46,327 nt of DNA, taken from Clostridiales bacterium. GTDB lineage: Bacteria; Actinomycetota; Coriobacteriia; Anaerosomatales; SLCP01. Made by a program: the position numbers and the translations under genes. The notes under the pieces were generated by a model. That model ran no database searches and was not told the DNA's origin. It was given only the letters and a program-made list of their open reading frames with translations. Position 1 is the stretch's first letter. Each line of letters starts with the position of its first letter. The stretch lies in contig JAGXSG010000001.1 in assembly GCA_018333995.1 (NCBI GenBank), positions 1 through 46,327 on the forward strand, written 5' to 3'. Shown piece after piece: positions 37,668 to 46,327 of the stretch.

Positions 37668-37677
37668 TCACCTGCTA

Positions 37678-38214
37678 CTACTTGGCGGTCTTCCCGACCT
37701 TGCGGCGAACATGCTCGCCTTCGTAACGCACGCCCTTGCCCTTGTAGGGCTCAGGCGGACGGAAATCGCGGATTTCGCTCGCGACCTGCCCTACCCGCTG
37801 CTTGTCGATGCCGCGCACAATGACTCGCGTAGGAACTGGAACCTCGAAGGTGATGTTGGGCTCGGCCTTGACCACCACCGGGTGGCTAAAACCAAGCGCA
37901 AGTTCAAGGTTGGTGTCCTTTAGCTGCGCACGATAGCCGACACCGACGATCTCAAGGGTCTTGGAGAATCCCTCGGACACGCCGCTGACCATGTTCGCCA
38001 GCAGGCTGCGCGTCAGCCCGTGGAGCGCGCGATGAGAGCGGCTGTCACTCGGGCGAGCGACCGTCAACACCCCGTCATCGAGCGTAATCATCATGTCCTC
38101 GTTAAACGTTTGCCGCAACTCGCCTTTGGGACCTTTCACGGTCACCGTTGAGCCTTCTATCCCCACATCGACCCCGGACGGGACCGGGATGGGCTGCTTG
38201 CCGATTCTAGACAC
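37678..38214 (-). CDS. rplF: 50S ribosomal protein L6
   Basis: 178 residues. [17 protein letters not shown] opens it (GTG start 38214) and [19 protein letters not shown] near the C-terminus is the signature region. Two similar alpha/beta domains bind 23S rRNA near the factor-binding site. Confidence 0.98.
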   Translation of the reverse strand: MSRIGKQPIPVPSGVDVGIEGSTVTVKGPKGELRQTFNEDMMITLDDGVLTVARPSDSRSHRALHGLTRSLLANMVSGVSEGFSKTLEIVGVGYRAQLKDTNLELALGFSHPVVVKAEPNITFEVPVPTRVIVRGIDKQRVGQVASEIRDFRPPEPYKGKGVRYEGEHVRRKVGKTAK

Positions 38215-38241
38215 GGCCCTCGCTCCTCTCTGTCCTGTCCG

Positions 38242-38640
38242 CTACCAAATGTAGGCGATTACTTCGCCGCCGACGCCAGCCTTGCGGGCGACCTTCTCGG
38301 TCATGACGCCGCTCGACGTCGAGATGACCGCGATGCCGAGTCCGCCGAGCACGCGAGGCAACTCGTCCTTCTTAGCGTACACACGCAAGCCCGGCTTACT
38401 GATCCGGCGGATGCCGGTAATGGTGCGCTCGCGCTTCGGGCCGTACTTGAGCGTGATCTCAAGGGAGTCTTGCACGTCCCCCGGAATCACACGGTAGTCC
38501 TCGATGTATCCCTCTTCCTTCATGATGCGGGCGATCTCCACCAGCTTCTTTGACGAGGGCATCGTCGCCGAGGGCTTGAACGCCGAGTTCGCGTTGCGAA
38601 CCCTAGTCAGCATATCGGCGATGGGGTCTGTCATGCTCAT
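38242..38640 (-). CDS. rpsH: 30S ribosomal protein S8
   Basis: 132 residues. [16 protein letters not shown] opens it and the C-terminal [20 protein letters not shown] contains the conserved Ser-rich loop. In enterobacteria S8 represses the spc operon by binding the rplX-rplE region; whether this holds here is unknown, though that spacer is strongly structured in this genome (39587-39613). Confidence 0.98.
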   Translation of the reverse strand: MSMTDPIADMLTRVRNANSAFKPSATMPSSKKLVEIARIMKEEGYIEDYRVIPGDVQDSLEITLKYGPKRERTITGIRRISKPGLRVYAKKDELPRVLGGLGIAVISTSSGVMTEKVARKAGVGGEVIAYIW

Positions 38641-38742
38641 GATGGTGTTCCTCCTATGGTTCTCACGAATGACTCCGCTCCAGTGGTTCGTCCCTGCCCG
38701 TGGCAGACACGCCTGCTGAATGGGACTCCTCGGACGTCCCGC

Positions 38743-38928
38743 TTACCAGCTTGCCTTGCGGACGCCGGGAAGCTCACCGCGGCTCGCAAGCTCACGCACG
38801 CAGATGCGGCACAGCCCGAACTGCCGGTAGAACCCGCGGGGTCTGCCGCAACGATTGCAGCGATTGACCGCACGGACACCGAACTTGGGTGCGCGCTTCG
38901 CCTTGGCGATCATCGACTTTTTGGCCAC
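38743..38928 (-). CDS. rpsZ: 30S ribosomal protein S14, type Z (zinc)
   Basis: 61 residues from GTG 38928, behind GGAGG; the open frame reaches further upstream, across a palindrome, which is rejected. C24, C27, C40 and C43 bind zinc, as in the short Z-type S14 of Gram-positive bacteria. [20 protein letters not shown] closes the conserved part. It lies between rplE and rpsH. Confidence 0.97.
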   Translation of the reverse strand: MAKKSMIAKAKRAPKFGVRAVNRCNRCGRPRGFYRQFGLCRICVRELASRGELPGVRKASW

Positions 38929-38947
38929 TTCCAATACCTCCTTGCCG

Positions 38948-38973
38948 CGATTTGGCCCTGCAGGGCCAAATCG
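38948..38973. repeat. 26-bp perfect palindrome upstream of rpsZ
   Basis: Arms CGATTTGGCCC and GGGCCAAATCG flank TGCA, giving 26 bases of perfect symmetry between rplE and rpsZ, 7 nt upstream of the rpsZ Shine-Dalgarno sequence. As RNA it would form an 11-bp stem with a 4-nt loop. There is no U tract. It may affect rpsZ translation, mRNA processing, or bind a protein as DNA. Confidence 0.75.
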
Positions 38974-38992
38974 AACGGATCTCACCTATCGC

Positions 38993-39535
38993 TTATCGCT
39001 TGAACGGGAACCCAAACGCGCCAAGCAGCGCCTTGGCCTCCTCGTCTGTTTTCGCTGATGTGACAAACGTGACGTCCATTCCCCGGACACGATCGACCTT
39101 GTCGTAGTCGACTTCGGGGAAGATGAGCTGCTCGGTCACGCCCATCGAGTAGTTGCCGCGACCGTCAAACGCCGTAGCCGAGAGCCCGCGGAAGTCACGA
39201 ACGCGCGGGATTGCCGTGGAGAGCAGGCGGTCGAAGAACTCCCACATGCGATCTCCGCGGAGTGTGACCTTGACGCCGATCGGCATGCCTTGACGCAGCT
39301 TGAACCCGGCTATCGACTTCTTCGCCCGGGTGATCATTGGCTTCTGGCCGGTGATGATCGACAGATCAATCGCCGCGGCGTCGAGCTGCTTTGAGTCTTG
39401 CACCGCCGATCCCACACCCATGTTCACTACGATCTTCTCAAGCCGAGGAACCATGTTGACGTTCTCGTATCCAAACTGCTCGAGCAGGACGGGAAGAACC
39501 TCGTCCCGATACCGCTCCTTGAACCTGGCTTTCAC
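38993..39535 (-). CDS. rplE: 50S ribosomal protein L5
   Basis: 180 residues. [40 protein letters not shown] and [20 protein letters not shown] are conserved. It binds 5S rRNA and contacts tRNA at the P site. Both flanking spacers contain perfect inverted repeats. Confidence 0.98.
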   Translation of the reverse strand: MKARFKERYRDEVLPVLLEQFGYENVNMVPRLEKIVVNMGVGSAVQDSKQLDAAAIDLSIITGQKPMITRAKKSIAGFKLRQGMPIGVKVTLRGDRMWEFFDRLLSTAIPRVRDFRGLSATAFDGRGNYSMGVTEQLIFPEVDYDKVDRVRGMDVTFVTSAKTDEEAKALLGAFGFPFKR

Positions 39536-39586
39536 TTCGTGCTACCTCCGTAGATTCTTGGTCGCACCGGATTTCCGACCCGGCGC

Positions 39587-39613
39587 CTCGCGCCCGGTTT
39601 CGCCGGGCGCGAG
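39587..39613. repeat. Perfect 11-bp inverted repeat in rplX-rplE spacer
   Basis: CTCGCGCCCGG (39587-39597) and CCGGGCGCGAG (39603-39613) are exact complements with a 5-nt loop; the minus-strand RNA loop reads CGAAA. This very stable GC stem lies between rplX and rplE, the region where S8 acts as repressor in E. coli. It has no U tract. The function is not known. Confidence 0.7.
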
Positions 39614-39630
39614 CTCATGAAGACATCGTC

Positions 39631-39954
39631 TTACTTATCGATGTCCTTGCCGCACTTCTTGCACACGCGCACGCGGCCGGCGTCATCACGTCGCCGGCTC
39701 ACACGGGTCGCCTGGGCGCACGACGGGCAAATGAGCATCACGTTGCTCACATGGATCGTGCCCTCAATCTCGAGGATGCCGCCCTTGGGCTGGCGTTGCG
39801 TCGCTCGCTGATGCTTCTTGATCATGTTGACGTGCTCTACCACAAGACGCTCCCTGTGGGGGTAGACCCGCAGGACGCGGCTTTCCTTGCCCTTGTCCTT
39901 GCCGGTGATGACCTTCACACGGTCGCCCTTGCGGATGGTGAGAGACTTAGACAT
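39631..39954 (-). CDS. rplX: 50S ribosomal protein L24 with C-terminal zinc ribbon
   Basis: 107 residues. [20 protein letters not shown] is the KOW motif and [19 protein letters not shown] follows. C76, C79, C98 and C101 (CPSC and CKKC) form a likely zinc ribbon seen in many Gram-positive L24 proteins. An early assembly protein of the large subunit. Confidence 0.97.
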   Translation of the reverse strand: MSKSLTIRKGDRVKVITGKDKGKESRVLRVYPHRERLVVEHVNMIKKHQRATQRQPKGGILEIEGTIHVSNVMLICPSCAQATRVSRRRDDAGRVRVCKKCGKDIDK

Positions 39955-39969
39955 CTGTTCCCAGCCCTC

Positions 39970-40338
39970 CTACAGGACTTCGGGCGCCAACGAGACGATC
40001 TTCATATACCGGCGATCGCGCAGTTCGCGCGCTACCGGACCGAAGATTCGAGTTCCTCGCGGGTTGCCCTGATTGTCGATAATGACCGCAGCGTTCTCGT
40101 CAAACTTGATGTAGCTGCCGTCGGGACGGCGTATCTCTTTCTTCGTGCGAACGACGACAGCACGGACGACGTCGCCCTTCTTGACTGTGCCGTTGGGGAT
40201 GGCTTCCTTGACCGTGCACACGATCGTGTCCCCCACCCGGGCATAGCGGCGCTTCGAGCCGCCCAGCACCTTGATGCACAGCACCCTGCGCGCGCCCGAG
40301 TTATCGGCCACTTTGAGCCGTGATTCCGCCTGTATCAT
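39970..40338 (-). CDS. rplN: 50S ribosomal protein L14
   Basis: 122 residues. [20 protein letters not shown] opens it; [19 protein letters not shown] and [10 protein letters not shown] close it, as in nearly all bacteria. It lies at the subunit interface. A 78-base spacer separates it from rpsQ. Confidence 0.98.
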   Translation of the reverse strand: MIQAESRLKVADNSGARRVLCIKVLGGSKRRYARVGDTIVCTVKEAIPNGTVKKGDVVRAVVVRTKKEIRRPDGSYIKFDENAAVIIDNQGNPRGTRIFGPVARELRDRRYMKIVSLAPEVL

Positions 40339-40416
40339 CTCTGCTATTCCTCCGAAACCGCGTCGGCGCGCGAGAGGTGCGGCTCCCGATGTGGAAGCGC
40401 ACGTCGACCGCCGTCC

Positions 40417-40683
40417 CTACTTGGCCTTCTCAACGATCTCGACGAGCCGCCACCGCTTGAGCTTTGAGAGCGGACGTGTCTCCATAATCTGGACCACGTC
40501 ACCTACCTGGGCGGCGTTGTCCTCATCGTGCGCGTGAAACTTCGTGCTACGGGTGATCATCTTGCCGTAGAGGGGGTGGCGCTTGCGGTCGGAGACCTGC
40601 ACCACGCACGTCTTATCGCCGGCGGCGGACACCACGGTGCCCTGACGAACCTTACGCCTGTTGCGCTCAGTAGTAGTCATCAC
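40417..40683 (-). CDS. rpsQ: 30S ribosomal protein S17
   Basis: 88 residues. [20 protein letters not shown], the [15 protein letters not shown] loop and [19 protein letters not shown] are the OB-fold family features. It binds 16S rRNA 5' domain. Follows rpmC by 18 nt. Confidence 0.98.
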   Translation of the reverse strand: MMTTTERNRRKVRQGTVVSAAGDKTCVVQVSDRKRHPLYGKMITRSTKFHAHDEDNAAQVGDVVQIMETRPLSKLKRWRLVEIVEKAK

Positions 40684-40701
40684 TCTTCCTCCACCGTCTC
40701 C

Positions 40702-40917
40702 TTAGGACGCTCGCGCGTCGCTCGACGCGCTGATCTGACGAGCGCGTATCTCTGTGAGCAATCGAGCGATATTCCTCTTGACGGAACCGATTCTCGCGGG
40801 GTTGTCGAGCTGGCCGGTGGCGAGCTGGAACCTCAGATTGAACAACTCGGCACGTGCTTCCTTCACCTTCTCCACAAGATCGGAGTCTGCGAGATTCTTG
40901 ATCTCTGTCATCTGCAT
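40702..40917 (-). CDS. rpmC: 50S ribosomal protein L29
   Basis: 71 residues: two helices with the [20 protein letters not shown] turn and [10 protein letters not shown]. The first ATG (40917) directly abuts the rplP stop; ATG 40911 is a possible alternative. It sits near the exit tunnel and is a docking site for SRP and trigger factor. Confidence 0.95.
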   Translation of the reverse strand: MQMTEIKNLADSDLVEKVKEARAELFNLRFQLATGQLDNPARIGSVKRNIARLLTEIRARQISASSDARAS

Positions 40918-41343
40918 CTATCCCTCACCACCAGCGTCTGCACGGGTGACAAACTTGCACTTGATCGGCAGCTTGTGCGCCGCGAGGCGCATCGCCTCTT
41001 TGGCGACCTCCTCAGGCACGCCAGCGATCTCGAACATCACCCGGCCCGGCTTTACAACAGCGACCCACTTTTCGGGGCTTCCCTTGCCCGAACCCATGCG
41101 GGTCTCAGCGGGTTTTTGCGTGATCGGCTTATCGGGGAAGATGTTAATCCACACCTTTCCGCCACGCTTCATGTAGCGCGTCATCGCGACACGGGCCGCC
41201 TCAATCTGGCGGTTGGTGATCCACGCCGCCTCGAGCGCCTTCAGGCCGAAGTCACCGTACTGAACGTCGGTGCCCCCCTTGGCCACACCCTTCCTTGAGC
41301 CCCGCTGCACTTTGCGGTGCTTTACTCGCTTAGGCAGCAACAT
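40918..41343 (-). CDS. rplP: 50S ribosomal protein L16
   Basis: 141 residues. [15 protein letters not shown] opens it; [20 protein letters not shown] and [16 protein letters not shown] are conserved. Needed for A-site tRNA positioning. It starts 2 nt after the rpsC stop. Confidence 0.98.
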   Translation of the reverse strand: MLLPKRVKHRKVQRGSRKGVAKGGTDVQYGDFGLKALEAAWITNRQIEAARVAMTRYMKRGGKVWINIFPDKPITQKPAETRMGSGKGSPEKWVAVVKPGRVMFEIAGVPEEVAKEAMRLAAHKLPIKCKFVTRADAGGEG

Positions 41344-41345
41344 CT

Positions 41346-42044
41346 CTACGTTCTCCCTCCACGATCATTGCGGCGCCCTCTCGACGGACGAGCGTCGGTC
41401 GGGGATGGCAACTCCTGACCTGGGAGCACCTCTCCGCGATAGATCCAGACCTTAACGCCGATAGCGCCCATGGTCGTGCGAGCATCGGCCGTTCCGTAGT
41501 CGATCTTGGCGCGCAGGGTGTGCAGCGGCACACGACCCTCGCGGTACCACTCGCGACGACCCATCTCGGCCCCGCCGAGACGTCCAGAGCACTGGATCCT
41601 AATGCCAAGCGCACCGCTCTTCATCGCGGACGTGACCGCTTTGCGCATGGCTCGGCGGAAGGCGACACGGCCCTCGAGCTGCTCGGCGACGCTCTGCGCG
41701 ACCAAGACCGCGTCGAGCTCTGGGCGCTTGATCTCAACGATGTTGACCGAGACGGTCGAACCCGCGAGCTTCTCGAGGTCCTTGCGGAGCGCGTCAACCT
41801 CGGTTCCCTTCTTGCCGATCACGATGCCCGGGCGGGCGGTCCACAACTCGACGACCACCTTATCGCCCTTGCGCTCGATCTCGATGCGGGACACCGCGGC
41901 CCGGCGTAGGCGCGTATGCAGATACTCGCGAATCTTGAGGTCCCCGGCGAGTGTGGAGGCGTACTCTTTTCCGGCATACCAGCGAGAACGCCACTGCTCA
42001 GTGATTCCCAGCCTTATACCTATAGGGTAAACTTTCTGGCCCAT
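41346..42044 (-). CDS. rpsC: 30S ribosomal protein S3
   Basis: 232 residues. [16 protein letters not shown] opens it, the KH domain carries [20 protein letters not shown], and [20 protein letters not shown] with [12 protein letters not shown] form the C-terminal domain. Part of the mRNA entry channel. It starts 7 nt after rplV. Confidence 0.98.
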   Translation of the reverse strand: MGQKVYPIGIRLGITEQWRSRWYAGKEYASTLAGDLKIREYLHTRLRRAAVSRIEIERKGDKVVVELWTARPGIVIGKKGTEVDALRKDLEKLAGSTVSVNIVEIKRPELDAVLVAQSVAEQLEGRVAFRRAMRKAVTSAMKSGALGIRIQCSGRLGGAEMGRREWYREGRVPLHTLRAKIDYGTADARTTMGAIGVKVWIYRGEVLPGQELPSPTDARPSRGRRNDRGGRT

Positions 42045-42051
42045 GCGGCTC

Positions 42052-42393
42052 CTACGCCTCCTCTCGCTGCTTGACTACTACAGTGATGTGACTTGTGCGC
42101 TTGCCGATCTTAAACGCCCGACCCTGGGCGCGCGGACGGATCCGCTTCAGAGTCGGACCCTCGTCTACGAACGTGGTTGCGACGACGAGGCTGTCCCTGC
42201 GAATCTTCAGGTTCTTCTCGGCGTTGGCCACCGCGCTCATCAATACCTTCTCGACCACCTCGGCCGCCGCGCGCGGCGTGAATGTGAGGATGGCCGCGGC
42301 CTCATCTACGGACTTGCCCCGGATCAGGTCGACAACAAGCCGAGCCTTGCGGGGGCTAACCCGCACGTAGCGTGCAACTGCTCTCGCTTCCAT
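42052..42393 (-). CDS. rplV: 50S ribosomal protein L22
   Basis: 113 residues. [20 protein letters not shown] and the C-terminal [20 protein letters not shown] loop, whose beta hairpin lines the exit tunnel and is where macrolide-resistance changes arise in other bacteria. It starts 3 nt after rpsS. Confidence 0.98.
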   Translation of the reverse strand: MEARAVARYVRVSPRKARLVVDLIRGKSVDEAAAILTFTPRAAAEVVEKVLMSAVANAEKNLKIRRDSLVVATTFVDEGPTLKRIRPRAQGRAFKIGKRTSHITVVVKQREEA

Positions 42394-42396
42394 CTG

Positions 42397-42672
42397 CTAC
42401 CTCTTGCCCTTCTTGTCGGCCGCGTGACCCCGGAACGTGCGGGTCGGCGCGAACTCTCCGAACTTGTGGCCGACCATCGACTCGGTCACATAGACCGGAA
42501 CGTGCTTACGGCCATCGTGAACGGCTACGGTATGACCAACCATCTCGGGAAAGATCGTCGACGCTCTCGACCAAGTCTTAATGACCTTCTTCTCGCCGGC
42601 CTCATTCATCGCGTGGATCCGGCCGAGTAGCCGCGGCTCGACGTACGGTCCCTTCTTCAGACTTCTACTCAT
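42397..42672 (-). CDS. rpsS: 30S ribosomal protein S19
   Basis: 91 residues. [35 protein letters not shown] and [17 protein letters not shown] are the family motifs. Head protein that contacts S13. It lies 32 nt after rplB. Confidence 0.98.
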   Translation of the reverse strand: MSRSLKKGPYVEPRLLGRIHAMNEAGEKKVIKTWSRASTIFPEMVGHTVAVHDGRKHVPVYVTESMVGHKFGEFAPTRTFRGHAADKKGKR

Positions 42673-42704
42673 GATTCTGGCTCCAGCTTCCGTACGGTCC
42701 GGCG

Positions 42705-43535
42705 CTACTTCTTGCGACGACGGATGATCAGGCGGTCAGAGGCCTTGCCTTTCGTGCGAGTCCGGTGACCCTTGGTTGGCACACCCCACGGCGTCACCGG
42801 GTGGCGACCGGCGGTCTTGTTCTTGCCCTCGCCGCCGCCGTGCGGATGATCGACCGGGTTCATCGCGGTCCCGCGCACTGAGGGACGGACACCCTTCCAG
42901 CGGTTGCGGCCCGCCTTGCCGATCGAGATGCCCTCGTGTTCCGCGTTACCCACAGCGCCCACCGTGGCGCGGCACGTGATGAGAACCTTGCGCATCTCCG
43001 AGGAGGGCATACGCATGATCGCGTAGCCTCCTTCCTTCGCCATCAACTGGGCGGAGGTACCGGCCGAGCGAGCTAGTGCCGCACCCTTCCCAGGCTGGAG
43101 CTCTATCGCGTGAACGACCGTACCCGTAGGGATGTCCTTCAGCGGCAGGGCATTACCCGGCTTGATGTCGGCATCTGGACCCGACATGATCATCGTACCG
43201 ACCGTAAGCTTTTGCGGAGCGAGAATGTAGCGCTTCTCGCCATCCACGTAATGGAGCAACGCGATTCGAGCGGAGCGGTTCGGGTCATACTCGATAGTAG
43301 CGACTTTCGCTGGAATCCCGTCCTTGTTGCGCTTGAAGTCGATGCGACGGTACCTGCGCTTGTGGCCGCCTCCCTGGTGCCGGGTCGTGATCCGGCCCTT
43401 GTTGTTGCGTCCGCCCTTCCTGTGCACAGGTTCGAGCAGCGACTTTTCCGGGGTCGACGTCGTGATGTCGGCGAAGTCCGACACCGTCTGGAATCGTCGA
43501 CCCGGCGAGGTCGGCTTATACTTCTTTAGTCCCAT
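42705..43535 (-). CDS. rplB: 50S ribosomal protein L2
   Basis: 276 residues from ATG 43535 ([14 protein letters not shown]), behind AGGAG; the longer frame from 43586 is rejected. [20 protein letters not shown] and the peptidyl-transferase-proximal loop [15 protein letters not shown], with the conserved His, are present. Core protein needed for subunit association. Confidence 0.98.
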   Translation of the reverse strand: MGLKKYKPTSPGRRFQTVSDFADITTSTPEKSLLEPVHRKGGRNNKGRITTRHQGGGHKRRYRRIDFKRNKDGIPAKVATIEYDPNRSARIALLHYVDGEKRYILAPQKLTVGTMIMSGPDADIKPGNALPLKDIPTGTVVHAIELQPGKGAALARSAGTSAQLMAKEGGYAIMRMPSSEMRKVLITCRATVGAVGNAEHEGISIGKAGRNRWKGVRPSVRGTAMNPVDHPHGGGEGKNKTAGRHPVTPWGVPTKGHRTRTKGKASDRLIIRRRKK

Positions 43536-43621
43536 CTTCTCTCCTTCCGTCCGATGGCCGGTCCGCCTGGGACGTGCGCGCCTCACTCACGCGCGGCGGC
43601 TCCGACGCCGGACTACCACGG

Positions 43622-43643
43622 TGCCGGGCGGCTCCATCCGGCA
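43622..43643. repeat. Inverted repeat in rplB-rplW spacer
   Basis: TGCCGG (43622-43627) and CCGGCA (43638-43643) are exact complements around a 10-nt loop, inside a 146-base spacer that holds no gene. A second CGGC/GCCG pairing lies near 43598-43612. No U tract follows. Confidence 0.4.
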
Positions 43644-43681
43644 TCACACCGAAACCCGGTCACCTCGTTCCCGGTACGGCC

Positions 43682-43978
43682 CTAGCGGGCCTCGAAGAAC
43701 TCGATCGTGTCGCCCACTTTCAGGCTAACAACGGCCTTCTTCCACGAACGGGTATGCCCAGCACGCCAGCGAAGGCGGCGCGGCTTACCCGAGACGTTCA
43801 TCGTGTTCACCTTCGTGACCGTCACGCCGAAGATTTCCTCGATCGCATCAGCGATCTGCGGCTTCGTTGCGCGTTTGTCGACCTCGAAGGTATAGCGGTT
43901 CTGCGCAATCAGGTCGTAGGACTTCTCTGAAACGACCGGACGCAGAATGATAGCACGCGGATCGCTGTTCTGCATCAT
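43682..43978 (-). CDS. rplW: 50S ribosomal protein L23
   Basis: 98 residues. AIILRPVVSEKSYDLI, KRATKPQIADAIEEIFGVTV and KVNTMNVSGKPRRLRW are characteristic. It sits at the tunnel exit and docks trigger factor. ATG 43978 overlaps the rplD stop by 4 bases; ATG 43975 is an in-frame alternative. Confidence 0.98.
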   Translation of the reverse strand: MMQNSDPRAIILRPVVSEKSYDLIAQNRYTFEVDKRATKPQIADAIEEIFGVTVTKVNTMNVSGKPRRLRWRAGHTRSWKKAVVSLKVGDTIEFFEAR

Positions 43979-44598
43979 GCAAGCACCCCTTCGAGCCAGC
44001 TCAGCGCGGGTCGCGTGAAGAGCACGGCCACGTTGTCGATGAGGTCGTACGTGTTTGCCTCGGACGCGGTGATGACCCGCACCTTAGGAAGGTTGCGCAG
44101 TGACAAGATCGCGTTGACATCACTGTCCTCAACAACGACCGTCACGCGTCCGTCGATACCGAGAGACGCGAGCACTGCGGCGGCCCGCTTGGTCGAAGGC
44201 TCGTCAAAACCGAAGCCGTCGATCACATGCAAAACGCCTTCAGCGGTCTTGGCCGAGAGCGCCGAGCGCATCGCAAGCTTGACCACCTTGCTTGGAACCT
44301 TGAACGCGTAGCTGCGAGGACTTGGCCCAAATACCACGCCTCCCCCGCGCCACTGAGGTGCCCGGATCGTTCCCTGCCGGGCGCGGCCAGTGCCCTTCTG
44401 GCGCCATGGCTTCCTTCCGCCTCCGGTCACCATACCGCGCGTCTTGGTCGAGTGCGTGCCGGAGCGGCGGGCCGCCATCTGACTGCGGACCACCTGGTGC
44501 ATGGCGAAAACATGCGGCTCTATGCCGAACACACCATCGGCAAGCTGCGCGGTTTCGACCGTCTTGCCAGCCGTATCCTTAACTTCTACCTGTGCCAT
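43975..44598 (-). CDS. rplD: 50S ribosomal protein L4
   Basis: 207 residues. [20 protein letters not shown] and [20 protein letters not shown] form the long loop that reaches the exit tunnel. In E. coli L4 autoregulates the S10 operon; no such site can be inferred here because the operon start lies outside the window. Confidence 0.98.
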   Translation of the reverse strand: MAQVEVKDTAGKTVETAQLADGVFGIEPHVFAMHQVVRSQMAARRSGTHSTKTRGMVTGGGRKPWRQKGTGRARQGTIRAPQWRGGGVVFGPSPRSYAFKVPSKVVKLAMRSALSAKTAEGVLHVIDGFGFDEPSTKRAAAVLASLGIDGRVTVVVEDSDVNAILSLRNLPKVRVITASEANTYDLIDNVAVLFTRPALSWLEGVLA

Positions 44599-44649
44599 CG
44601 TTTCCTACTCCTCGAAAGAGACGGTACCTAAGTCCGTTCTTGTACCGTC

Positions 44650-45273
44650 TTACGCCGACTTGATGGTGAGCAGCGTACCGCGCGGACCGGGGACCGCACC
44701 TCTGACAAGAAGCAGGTTTTGCTCCTCGTCCACCCTCACGACCTCAAGGTTCCGGACCGTGACGGTCTCGTTGCCCATCTGACCAGGCATCTTCCTGCCG
44801 CGAAAAACGCGCGACGGCGTAGACGCCTGTCCCACCGAGCCGGTAGCGCGGTGGAAATGTGATCCGTGACCGCCGGGTCCTCCCCGGAAGTTGTGGCGCT
44901 TCATGACGCCGGCGAACCCTTTTCCTTTGCTCGTGCCGCTCACGTCAACGACGCCGCCCGCCGTGAAGATCGCGACAGTGAGCTGATCGCCAGCTTTCAC
45001 ATCGCTATCTGGCTCAGAAAGGCGCACCTCGGCAACGTGCCGCTTGGGCGTCACGCCCGCCTTCGCGAAATGACCCGCCATAGGCTTGTTTACCTTTGAC
45101 TCCTTGATGTCGCCAAATGCGATCTGTACGGCGTCGTAGCCGTCACGCGCGATCGTCTTGATCTGGCTGACCACGCAGGGGCCGGCCTCAATCACCGTGA
45201 CCGGCACGAGGCGATCGTCCTCACTCCACACCTGCGTCATTCCCAGCTTCCTGCCGAGAATCGTCGTAACCAT
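44650..45273 (-). CDS. rplC: 50S ribosomal protein L3
   Basis: 207 residues. [17 protein letters not shown] opens it and [19 protein letters not shown] with [20 protein letters not shown] form the extended loop near the peptidyl-transferase centre. It is separated from rpsJ by a 124-base spacer with small hairpins. Confidence 0.98.
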   Translation of the reverse strand: MVTTILGRKLGMTQVWSEDDRLVPVTVIEAGPCVVSQIKTIARDGYDAVQIAFGDIKESKVNKPMAGHFAKAGVTPKRHVAEVRLSEPDSDVKAGDQLTVAIFTAGGVVDVSGTSKGKGFAGVMKRHNFRGGPGGHGSHFHRATGSVGQASTPSRVFRGRKMPGQMGNETVTVRNLEVVRVDEEQNLLLVRGAVPGPRGTLLTIKSA

Positions 45274-45363
45274 CGTTCTCTCCGTCCTTCATGCGGTCGT
45301 GGCTCCTCTCGGTCGCACACTTGAGTGCGCTCGCCAGCGGACCGCTCCTGTCGCACGCACCCA

Positions 45364-45380
45364 GCCGAGAACTGCTCGGC
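45364..45380. repeat. Inverted repeat in rplC-rpsJ spacer
   Basis: GCCGAG (45364-45369) and CTCGGC (45375-45380) are exact complements with a 5-nt loop; a CGCAC/GTGCG pair lies upstream in the same spacer. No U tract follows. Confidence 0.4.
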
Positions 45381-45397
45381 GGATGCGAAGCGCCTGC

Positions 45398-45706
45398 CTA
45401 CAGCTTTATCTCAATGTCGACGCCCGCGGGAAGATCGAGCCGCATCAGCGAATCGACCGTCTTAGGCGTAGGCTCGAGAATGTCGATGAGACGCTTGTGC
45501 GTCTTCATCTCGAAGTGCTCCCGGCTATCCTTGTTCACGTGCGGCGAACGGATGACGCAGTACAGATTGCGCTCCGTTGGCAGCGGAATCGGACCGGAGA
45601 CCTTCGCGCCCGTCTTCTGGGCGGTGTCCACGATCATCTTCGTCGACTGGTCGACGATCTCGTGGTCGTAGCCCTTGAGCCGGATCCGTATCTTCTGGTT
45701 CGCCAA
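45398..45706 (-). CDS. rpsJ: 30S ribosomal protein S10
   Basis: 102 residues. [17 protein letters not shown] and [19 protein letters not shown] are the family signatures; [20 protein letters not shown] follows. It also acts as NusE in antitermination. The start is TTG 45706, 8 nt behind GGAGG. First gene of the S10 set, 36 nt after tuf. Confidence 0.98.
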   Translation of the reverse strand: MANQKIRIRLKGYDHEIVDQSTKMIVDTAQKTGAKVSGPIPLPTERNLYCVIRSPHVNKDSREHFEMKTHKRLIDILEPTPKTVDSLMRLDLPAGVDIEIKL

Positions 45707-45742
45707 CTCTCTACCCTCCGTGTCAGACGAGACGTGTCTCGG

Positions 45743-46327
<585 letters not shown>

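Overview
The window is high-GC bacterial DNA, almost fully coding, and best fits a deep-branching anaerobic actinobacterium (Coriobacteriia/OPB41-like; this is inference from gene order and content, not from a marker-gene search). The order rplM-rpsI-glmM-glmS-acpS-nnr-alr is typical of Actinomycetota. The rplQ-ecfA-ecfA-ecfT-truA linkage, the archaeal-type V/A-ATPase and a glmS ribozyme recall Firmicutes and other anaerobes.

Region 1 (1-5367, minus strand) is a respiratory operon. In transcription order it encodes a six-heme c-type cytochrome, a small five-motif c-type cytochrome, a TorD-like chaperone, a Tat-exported molybdopterin oxidoreductase of the DMSO-reductase superfamily, and a four-cluster ferredoxin subunit cut by the window edge. 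Its substrate cannot be read from the sequence. Region 2 (5368-5792) is a 425-base divergent control region with a perfect 10-bp inverted repeat. Region 3 (5793-9037, plus strand) encodes a PhnD-like exported binding protein, a HAMP/HisKA histidine kinase and a REC-LytTR response regulator. This looks like a three-component sensor for the divergent respiratory operon, formally like AioXSR or TorTSR but with a LytTR output. A small unknown gene (9132-9473) follows.

Region 4 (9478-18095, minus) is a complete V/A-type ATPase operon in the order H-I-K-E-C-F-A-B-D. Region 5 (18257-25534, minus) holds cell-envelope and housekeeping genes: alr, a CBS-pair protein, the NAD(P)HX repair enzyme, acpS, glmS and glmM. 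A clearly recognisable glmS ribozyme and an extended -10 promoter lie between glmM and glmS.

Region 6 (25612-46327, minus) is the ribosomal superoperon: tuf (partial), S10, spc and alpha gene sets, the ECF-transporter energising module, truA and rplM-rpsI. Internal promoters are visible before infA and rplM, and the rplM leader can fold. Several longer spacers carry perfect GC-rich inverted repeats without U tracts, the most striking at 29856-29905, 38948-38973 and 39587-39613. Four ribosomal proteins (S4, S14, L24, L36) and adenylate kinase carry zinc-type cysteine motifs.

No tRNA, rRNA, CRISPR array, insertion sequence or phage gene was seen.
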